This document shows, piece by piece, positions 1-3,882 of a stretch of DNA of 5,027 nt. This stretch comes from an uncultured Pseudodesulfovibrio sp. (GTDB lineage: Bacteria; Desulfobacterota; Desulfovibrionia; Desulfovibrionales; Desulfovibrionaceae), in assembly GCF_963662885.1 (NCBI RefSeq), contig NZ_OY760056.1:1-5027 (forward strand), given 5' to 3'. Position numbers and translations under genes: made by a program. The notes under the pieces were generated by a model, which was given only the letters and a program-made list of their open reading frames with translations, was not told where the DNA came from and ran no database searches. Within the stretch, counting starts at the first letter, position 1, and the number at the start of each line of letters is the position of its first letter.

Positions 1-96
1 GCGGGCCAGCAGCCAGGAAAACAACGCGGTACGCGCACCGCCGATATGCAGAAACCCGGTCGGGCTCGGCGCGAAACGGGAAACGATCTTGGTCAT
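1..96 (-). CDS. gltX: Glutamyl-tRNA synthetase, N-terminal fragment (runs off left edge)
   Basis: Only the first 32 codons are inside the window; the gene continues past base 1. The product charges tRNA-Glu with glutamate in the cytoplasm. The translation starts MTKIVSRFAPSPTGFLHIGG and continues ARTALFSWLLAR. This is the standard opening of class I glutamyl-tRNA synthetases: the FAPSPTG strand-loop at residues 8-14, then HIGG at 17-20, which is the family's form of the class I HIGH signature in the ATP-binding Rossmann fold. The ATG (bases 96-94) is preceded by GGAGG at 105-109 with an 8-nt spacer, so the start is well supported. That Shine-Dalgarno lies inside the terminal inverted repeat of the adjacent intergenic element. 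The sequence cannot separate a discriminating GluRS from a non-discriminating one, because the anticodon-binding part is outside the window. Confidence 0.95.
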   Translation of the reverse strand, partial: MTKIVSRFAPSPTGFLHIGGARTALFSWLLAR

Positions 97-114
97 GTAG
101 GATGCCTCCGGCGG

Positions 115-144
115 CCAGGGAACCTTTTGAAAAAGGTTCCCTGG
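115..144. repeat. Left hairpin of the composite repeat
   Basis: A 14-bp perfect stem (115-128 with 131-144) closes on a 2-nt GA centre. The core is GGGAACCTTTT facing AAAAGGTTCCC. It lies just upstream of the gltX Shine-Dalgarno on the minus strand, so a transcript starting in the element core would carry this hairpin in its 5' leader. There is no U-tract after it on either strand, so a classical intrinsic terminator is not supported. Confidence 0.85.
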
Positions 145-163
145 ACCCTCCAAAACTTTTTAG

Positions 164-193
164 CGCCGCTTCGCGGGTCGTGCGGGAGCGGCG
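164..193. repeat. Small inverted repeat in the element core
   Basis: CGCCGCT at 164-170 pairs perfectly with AGCGGCG at 187-193, around a 16-nt loop. It is directly followed on the plus strand by the short palindrome GGTATTACC (194-202). It sits at the inner edge of the left repeat unit and next to the AT-richer core, where any gltX promoter would have to lie. Its function is unknown. Confidence 0.5.
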
Positions 194-194
194 G

Positions 195-218
195 GTATTA
201 CCTTAAACGAAATTTCAA
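195..218 (-). promoter_or_regulatory. AT-richer core, possible but imperfect gltX promoter
   Basis: This is the only AT-rich patch between nifU and gltX. On the minus strand it reads TTGAAA (218-213) and later TAATAC (200-195). Both resemble sigma-70 boxes, but their spacing is only 12 nt, too short for a normal promoter. A GAAATTTC palindrome (209-216) overlaps the first box. If gltX is not transcribed by read-through from nifU, its promoter should be about here. The assignment is weak. Confidence 0.2.
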
Positions 219-300
219 CTATCCCCATCGGCGACCTCCCGCTTTCCTCCAGCCCTCGCGCAGCGACCCAAAGAGTTTTGGAGGGTTGGGGGATGGGGGT

Positions 301-356
301 CCGGGGGAAGGGGGAAGGGAACCTTTTGCAAAAGGTTCCCTTCCCCCTTCCCCCGG
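301..356. repeat. Perfect 56-nt palindrome (28-bp arms, no loop)
   Basis: Every base from 301 to 328 pairs with its partner from 356 back to 329, with no mismatch or spacer. The arms contain two GGGGGAA blocks, then GGGAACCTTTT, with GC at the centre. It is the enlarged version of the left hairpin at 115-144. On the minus strand it begins 18 nt after the nifU stop codon, so it would form a very stable 3' stem on the nifU mRNA. It could stop or protect that transcript, but no U-tract follows, so factor-independent termination is only possible, not shown. Confidence 0.9.
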
Positions 357-374
357 CCGCCGGAGGCGCATGCC

Positions 375-530
375 TTACTCCTGAACGGCCTCGACGCCCT
401 TCACTCCGGGGATTTCCTTGAGAATGATCCGTTCGATGCCGTTTCGCAGCGTCATCTGGGACATGGGGCAGCCTTTGCACTGCAGCATGGGCCGGACCTT
501 GTCCAGCACGGCTTGCACTTTATCGAGCAT
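375..530 (-). CDS. NifU C-terminal-domain Fe-S protein, internally shortened (51 aa)
   Basis: This small protein matches the NifU-like C-terminal domain (Fe-S cluster scaffold/carrier, cytoplasmic) at both ends but not in the middle. Residues 1-17 (MLDKVQAVLDKVRPMLQ) are the usual first helix. Residue 18 begins CKGCPMS, the CxxC cluster-binding loop (Cys18, Cys21), followed by the normal second helix and a tail ending GVKGVEAVQE. In the family about 24 residues lie between MLQ and CKGC: an acidic GG loop and two beta strands ending near the Gly-Ala before CxxC. They are absent here, in frame, with no stop or frameshift. The usual stand-alone family length is about 70-75 residues. ATG at 530-528 is chosen because GGAGG (539-543) sits 8 nt upstream and it matches the family start; an in-frame extension to 593 adds non-homologous residues. 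Either an in-frame deletion allele, probably unable to fold normally, or an assembly or sequence alteration. Confidence 0.8.
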   Translation of the reverse strand: MLDKVQAVLDKVRPMLQCKGCPMSQMTLRNGIERIILKEIPGVKGVEAVQE

Positions 531-564
531 GGGACATGCCTCCGTGTTGCGGTTTCGGACGGAA

Positions 565-593
565 CCACTACGGCCTGGACCGCGCGTTGTCAA
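565..593 (-). promoter_or_regulatory. Candidate sigma-70 promoter for the nifU-type gene
   Basis: On the minus strand a perfect TTGACA lies at 593-588, and a 17-nt spacer leads to TAGTGG at 570-565. The -35 box is exact but the -10 box is poor, matching only at the first two positions. Position is sensible: transcription would start about 25-30 nt before the ATG, just ahead of the GGAGG Shine-Dalgarno. It could need an activator, or the -35 match could be chance. Confidence 0.3.
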
Positions 594-639
594 ACCAAAG
601 CGCGCCGTTCCGGCCGGTCCGGGTTGATCCGGGAAAGGG

Positions 640-1707
640 TCAGGGCTTTATGAGGATGCCGAACGCCTCTTCCAGTTCCTCGTCCAGGTCCTCGACCATC
701 TCGTCCAGCCGCTCAGGGGTCAGCCCCATGGCGTCCCAGACGGCGCGGTTGGGCGGCTGCACGAAGTATTCGCCGCTGGAACCGACGCCCAGACCGGTGG
801 CTATGGTCTCGGCGCAGTGAACCAGGAACGGCTCGGCTTCCTTGTTCGCAGGCTTGGGGTGGTGGTGTTCGAGCACGGCCGAGACCAGAACGTAGGGGAA
901 ATTCCATTTGCGCAGCAGCATGCCCCCCAGGGTGGCATGGTCGAAGCCGAGCAGCGCTTTCTCCTCGGCGAACAGGAGCACGTCCTTGGCGCGAGCATGG
1001 GCGTGGACGGCCACGGCCCGTTCCGGCTCGGTCTGGAGCAGGATGAGCTGGCCGATGTCGTGCAGCAGGCCCGAAACGAAGGCCCGCTCCGGGTCCCCCT
1101 TGCCGGTGATGCGGCACAGCCTGCGCGCGATCAGCCCGCAGCAGACCGAGTGTTTCCAGAATTGCTCCATGTCGATGATGTTGGCGGGTACGTCCTTGAA
1201 CAGGGACATGACCGAGGTGCCCACGGCCAGGGTGGAGAGCTGGTTCACGCCGACCACGGTCACGGCCCGCGAGATGGTGTCGATCTGCATGGGCAGGGAG
1301 TAGAAGGCGGAATTGACCATGCGCAGGAGAAACGCGGTCAGGCCGGGGTCCTGGCTGATGATCGAGGCCAGGTCATCGGCCGAGGTGGACCGGGAGCCGA
1401 TGGCCTGCTGCAACTCCAGGAACACCTGGGGCAGGGCCGGAAGCTGGTGGTCGTGGCGCAGGATGTCCAGCGGGTCCAGGGGCTGGATGTCGGGCAGGGG
1501 CGACACGCTCTCCATGAGCGCGTACCGCTCCGGGTGCCGGGCCATGTCCACGGCCACCCGGCGCGCGCCGAGCCGGGCCAGCCGCTTCAGGGCGTCGTCG
1601 GGTTTGCTGATGTATTTGAACCGCTTGGTCAGCAGTTTTTTCGCGGCTTCAAGCGTTTCAGGGCTGTATTCGGCCCCATTTGTGTGAGAAACGTTTTCAA
1701 CTGCCAT
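640..1707 (-). CDS. HDOD-domain signalling protein (355 aa)
   Basis: HDOD proteins are cytoplasmic relatives of HD phosphohydrolases, usually involved in signal transduction, motility, stress or cell-cycle control and often without enzyme activity. The HDOD domain runs from about residue 88 (QLPALPQV) to about 305. Its landmarks are in order: the DPGLTAFLLRMVNSAFYSLP stretch at 120-139, the VVGVNQL turn near 151-157, WKHS (His186), GLLHDIGQ (His216-Asp217), FDHATLGG (His257) and EHHHP (His281-283). The histidines and HD pair that bind metal in active HD enzymes are thus largely kept, though the last acidic site appears as CAET (Glu300) rather than Ala-Asp. The first 85 residues are charged and probably helical, with no recognised domain; the C terminus is acidic (EMVEDLDEELEEAF). 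No receiver, GGDEF or EAL domain is attached. ATG at 1707 is supported by AAGGA (1715-1719), 7 nt upstream. No output partner is visible nearby. Confidence 0.9.
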   Translation of the reverse strand: MAVENVSHTNGAEYSPETLEAAKKLLTKRFKYISKPDDALKRLARLGARRVAVDMARHPERYALMESVSPLPDIQPLDPLDILRHDHQLPALPQVFLELQQAIGSRSTSADDLASIISQDPGLTAFLLRMVNSAFYSLPMQIDTISRAVTVVGVNQLSTLAVGTSVMSLFKDVPANIIDMEQFWKHSVCCGLIARRLCRITGKGDPERAFVSGLLHDIGQLILLQTEPERAVAVHAHARAKDVLLFAEEKALLGFDHATLGGMLLRKWNFPYVLVSAVLEHHHPKPANKEAEPFLVHCAETIATGLGVGSSGEYFVQPPNRAVWDAMGLTPERLDEMVEDLDEELEEAFGILIKP

Positions 1708-1813
1708 CTGTAGATCCTTAAAGATTATGGAAGCAAGCCGAAAACAAGGCTAAAATAAAAAACGATGAATAAAAAGTTGTTTTTTGAAAACCGCGGTCAA
1801 ACATTTACGCCGT
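1708..1813. other. AT-rich intergenic island upstream of the HDOD gene
   Basis: This 106-bp gap between the porin stop and the HDOD start is far richer in A and T than the rest of the window, with runs such as AAAATAAAAAA and GTTTTTTG. Expected contents are the HDOD promoter and the porin transcript end. On the minus strand it holds a TTGACC box (1800-1795), the palindrome ACCGCGGT (1791-1798) within a TTTGA...TCAAA frame, a short AGCC/GGCT stem, a CATAAT close to the start, and the HDOD Shine-Dalgarno AAGGA (1715-1719). I could not pair the promoter-like boxes at a normal spacing, and I see no convincing intrinsic terminator after the porin. Confidence 0.4.
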
Positions 1814-3064
1814 CTATAGCAGCTGGAAATTATACTGCAACCGCAGCCGGACCTGGAAACCGTCCTTGCCGCCCAGGTCCCCGTCCGCGTCCTGGTAGGA
1901 GAACCGGCCGAGCAGGCTCAGCCCCTTCAGCTCGCCGTCGAAATCGTAATACGTGTTCAGGTCGTACTCGTTGCGGTCCGGGGACGCATTGCGGCCCGAG
2001 TCCGGGGTGTCGCCGAACCCGGCCTTGACGTCGGCCTTGAATCCCTTGAACCCCACGCGGGAGAAATCATACCCCACGCCGAGGAGCAGCGCCTTTTCGC
2101 CCGCCCGGTTGAAGGCGTAGCTCATCAGGTTGTTGAAGAACGGGTAGTTGCCCCAGGAATTGCGGATGCCGTAGGAGTCGTCCACAATGGACCCGCCCAC
2201 GTTCAGGGCTATCCCGGCATATTTGAGCGTGCCCATCAGCCCGGCCTCGCCCGTGGAGTAGTTGCCCGCGCGCTGCTCGCCCACGCTGCGCTGGTCCACG
2301 CCCTGGAAGAGCAGCTCGTAGGCCACGCCCTGGGGATCGCCGAACAGATACTTCAGCTCGGTGAAGAAGGTGTTGTCCAGGTCCGGGGCGTAGTAGTTCC
2401 AGAACCGGGTCGGGTAGTCGTCCACCGGGGTCCAGTCCACGCCGGCCATGAGCACGCCGCCGTCGGTGCCGTCCAGCCCGGCCCTTTTGGTCATGGGCTC
2501 GAACACCTCGGAGTCCCGCGCCTTTTCCTTGTCCACCCAGTACAGGCTGGCCTGCACGGTATCGATGTCCGAGGATTTGAGCCCATAGGCCTCATAGGAC
2601 TGCGGCAACATCCGGCTGTCGTTGCTGTTGATGAACGGGGTCTCCAGCCGCTGCCGCCAGACCCGCGCCTCGGTCTCGGAATAACGCGCCTTGAGGTACG
2701 CCTCGCCCAGGACCGCGAATCCCTCGTTGTTCGCGGGGTCGAGCAGCCCGGTGCCGCCCCGCTTCCTCTGGTTCAGCTCCCCGGAGATCGGCATGGTCCC
2801 GTACAGGGCCGCGCCGCCGCCGAAATGATCCATCAGCCACGGGGTCTCGTACTTGAGCCAGCCGCCCAGGCCGAAGGACTCCTTGATGTTGTCGAAATCG
2901 TCTCCCGTGGTCTTGTTCCGCTGGGTGAAGTAGTAGAGCCGGGCCTGGCCGGTGACGGTTCCCCATTCCGACGCCTTCTTTTCCTCGTCGTCGGCGAAAG
3001 CCGCGGCGGCGAACAGCAAGGACAACAGCAGGGCCAGGGCAAGGCCGGAGATTCTTCTGAGCAC
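1814..3064 (-). CDS. OprD-family outer-membrane porin (416 aa)
   Basis: The protein is predicted to be a beta-barrel channel for small solutes in the outer membrane. Residues 1-24 form a signal peptide: basic MLRR, a Leu/Ala-rich core and a cleavage site after AFA, giving a mature start DDEEKK. After that it shows alternating polar and hydrophobic strands rich in Tyr, Trp, Phe and Gly, with polar loops. The PFINSNDSRMLPQSYEAY stretch (143-160) matches the conserved segment of OprD porins, and length is close to the family norm. The final strand (FQVRLRLQYNFQLL) ends in Leu, not the usual aromatic residue, with Phe third from the end. The start is GTG (3064-3062), supported by AAGGA (3072-3076) 7 nt upstream; there is no in-frame ATG close by. 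Substrate cannot be told from sequence: family members carry basic amino acids, peptides or small organic acids. Confidence 0.85.
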   Translation of the reverse strand: MLRRISGLALALLLSLLFAAAAFADDEEKKASEWGTVTGQARLYYFTQRNKTTGDDFDNIKESFGLGGWLKYETPWLMDHFGGGAALYGTMPISGELNQRKRGGTGLLDPANNEGFAVLGEAYLKARYSETEARVWRQRLETPFINSNDSRMLPQSYEAYGLKSSDIDTVQASLYWVDKEKARDSEVFEPMTKRAGLDGTDGGVLMAGVDWTPVDDYPTRFWNYYAPDLDNTFFTELKYLFGDPQGVAYELLFQGVDQRSVGEQRAGNYSTGEAGLMGTLKYAGIALNVGGSIVDDSYGIRNSWGNYPFFNNLMSYAFNRAGEKALLLGVGYDFSRVGFKGFKADVKAGFGDTPDSGRNASPDRNEYDLNTYYDFDGELKGLSLLGRFSYQDADGDLGGKDGFQVRLRLQYNFQLL

Positions 3065-3129
3065 GGGACGATCCTTTGTTATGGGGAAACCTCTCCGCCG
3101 CCGGACGCAAGCCCCGCAGCACAGCGAAC

Positions 3130-3158
3130 AATATGCGCTTTCCAGCCGACGGGATCAA
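3130..3158 (-). promoter_or_regulatory. Candidate sigma-70 promoter of the porin gene
   Basis: On the minus strand TTGATC (3158-3153) and CATATT (3135-3130) are separated by exactly 17 nt, each matching four of six consensus positions. Transcription would begin near 3123, giving a leader of about 60 nt before the GTG start. The -35 box lies inside the loop side of the hairpin at 3144-3171. Moderate-to-weak evidence only. Confidence 0.3.
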
Positions 3159-3171
3159 CCCCCGAACGGCT
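3144..3171. repeat. Hairpin between hydrolase and porin genes
   Basis: The inverted repeat AGCCG (3144-3148) / CGGCT (3167-3171) encloses a second small stem, GGG (3151-3153) / CCC (3161-3163). On the minus strand it begins 15 nt after the hydrolase stop. It is followed by GGAAAGCGC, not a U-tract, so it is not a standard intrinsic terminator. It may be a weak transcript-end or stabilising stem, or an operator overlapping the porin promoter. Confidence 0.4.
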
Positions 3172-3186
3172 TCCACATTCCCGCGC

Positions 3187-3816
3187 TCAGGGAAAAATAA
3201 AATGCGGGTTGTTCGCCAGCTCGTGGCACACCGTGGTCATGGGGCCGTGGCCCGAATAGATGCGGGTTTCTCCGGGCAGCCCGAATATCCGCGAGCGGAC
3301 GGAGCCGAGCAGGTCGGACGAGCTGCCGCGCGGCAGATCCGTGCGCCCCACCGCGATCATGAAGATCAGGTCGCCGGTGAACACGCACCCGGCCGCCGGG
3401 AAGAAGTAGGACAGGCTGCCCGGCGTATGCCCCGGCGTGTCCAGGACGAGCATGGGCTGGCCCAGGACCGTGCGCTTGCCCGGACCGATGGCGGTGTACG
3501 GAAAATCGATGAACGACGCGAACTCCCGGTTCCCGCCCGCCTCGAAGGACAGCTCCCGCAGGAACTCGTCCCCGTCACTGGCGAAGACCGGCGCGGGATG
3601 GGCCTCAAGGAGTTCCTTGACCCCGCCGATATGGTCCATGTGAAAGTGGGTCAGGTAGACCGCGTCCAGCGTGAGCCCCAGGGCCGAGATGCGCTCAACG
3701 AGCCGCTTCGGGTCGATCCCGGCGTCCACCACGACCGCCCGCCCCTCCCGGCTGAGAAGGTAGCAGTTGGTCTCCTGGGGACCGAGGATGAAGGTCTCGA
3801 CGGTCAGTTTGACCAC
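3187..3816 (-). CDS. Metallo-beta-lactamase-fold hydrolase, glyoxalase II-like (209 aa)
   Basis: This is a cytoplasmic hydrolase of the MBL superfamily, closest in form to the short glyoxalase II / YcbL-type thioesterases that act on hydroxyacyl thiol esters. The opening (FILGPQETNCYLL, residues 9-21) is the family's typical N-terminal strand pair. The metal site is complete: HFHMDH (His57, His59, Asp61, His62), DTPGHTPGS (His130), FTGDLIF (Asp149) and YSGHGPMTT (His190). The VGRTDLP segment (156-162) is also typical of this group. There is no signal peptide. Start: GTG at 3816-3814, chosen because it gives the usual family N terminus; a GGGGG six bases upstream is the only Shine-Dalgarno-like sequence. 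Reading further upstream in frame would overlap the divergent plus-strand gene and adds no homologous residues. True substrate is unknown; it could be another acyl-thioester. Confidence 0.88.
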   Translation of the reverse strand: MVKLTVETFILGPQETNCYLLSREGRAVVVDAGIDPKRLVERISALGLTLDAVYLTHFHMDHIGGVKELLEAHPAPVFASDGDEFLRELSFEAGGNREFASFIDFPYTAIGPGKRTVLGQPMLVLDTPGHTPGSLSYFFPAAGCVFTGDLIFMIAVGRTDLPRGSSSDLLGSVRSRIFGLPGETRIYSGHGPMTTVCHELANNPHFIFP

Positions 3817-3882
3817 GACTTGCCCCCACGGTTGTCCTTGGCGTATGGATGCGGTGACGAAAACGAATACACTGGAATGAAA
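3817..3882. promoter_or_regulatory. Divergent intergenic region of 66 bp
   Basis: The hydrolase (minus) and the GNCQ gene (plus) start back to back here, so both promoters should lie within or overlap this short region. On the plus strand a TACACT box (3868-3873) lies close to the start but without a matching -35 at proper spacing. On the minus strand I see no convincing pair. The position supports promoters; the sequence does not pinpoint them. Confidence 0.35.

Larger units (their letters stand above)
104..367. repeat. Composite inverted intergenic repeat (MITE/BIME-like) with 13-bp terminal inverted repeats
   Basis: A 264-bp element fills nearly all of the gltX-nifU gap. Its ends are a perfect 13-bp inverted repeat, GCCTCCGGCGGCC at 104-116 and its complement at 355-367. 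Moving inward from each end comes a hairpin built on GGGAACCTTTT / AAAAGGTTCCC (115-144 and 301-356), then GGACCC, then CCCTCCAAAACT (146-157, complement at 274-285). So the same three-part unit occurs twice in opposite orientation, tails facing inward, around a core of about 115 bp. The right copy is longer, with extra G/C-tract material in the stem and before the tail. There is no coding potential and no obvious target-site duplication. Arrangements like this are called MITEs or bacterial interspersed mosaic elements; a dispersed family in this genome is likely but cannot be shown from one window. Confidence 0.8.

Noticed and set aside
104..367. CRISPR array or direct-repeat array
   Set aside because: There are only two units, in opposite orientation, with no regular spacers.
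46..384. Plus-strand open frame across the repeat element
   Set aside because: It is antisense to the start of gltX and translates the palindromes as low-complexity Gly/Arg/Pro sequence.
531..593. Earlier start for the NifU-type gene adding 21 residues
   Set aside because: The extra residues are Arg/Gly-rich and unlike the family, while the ATG at 530 has GGAGG at 8-nt spacing and matches the usual start. The extension does not supply the missing central segment either.
605..639. Terminator after the HDOD gene
   Set aside because: The CCGG-rich stretch contains the small palindrome CCGGCCGG but no stem with a proper loop and no T-tract on the minus strand.
817..1713. Long plus-strand open frame (298 codons) opposite the HDOD gene
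   Set aside because: It is antisense to a clear HDOD protein, is rich in Gly, His, Gln and Val in low-complexity fashion, and shows no domain. It is explained by GC-rich codon use on the other strand.
1727..1760. Intrinsic terminator after the porin gene
   Set aside because: The AGCC/GGCT stem is only four base pairs, and on the coding strand of the porin the T-rich run precedes the stem rather than following it.
2592..3176. Minus-strand open frame overlapping the porin start in another frame
   Set aside because: Arg/Gly/Pro-rich shadow of the porin gene; the porin frame has a signal peptide and family motifs.
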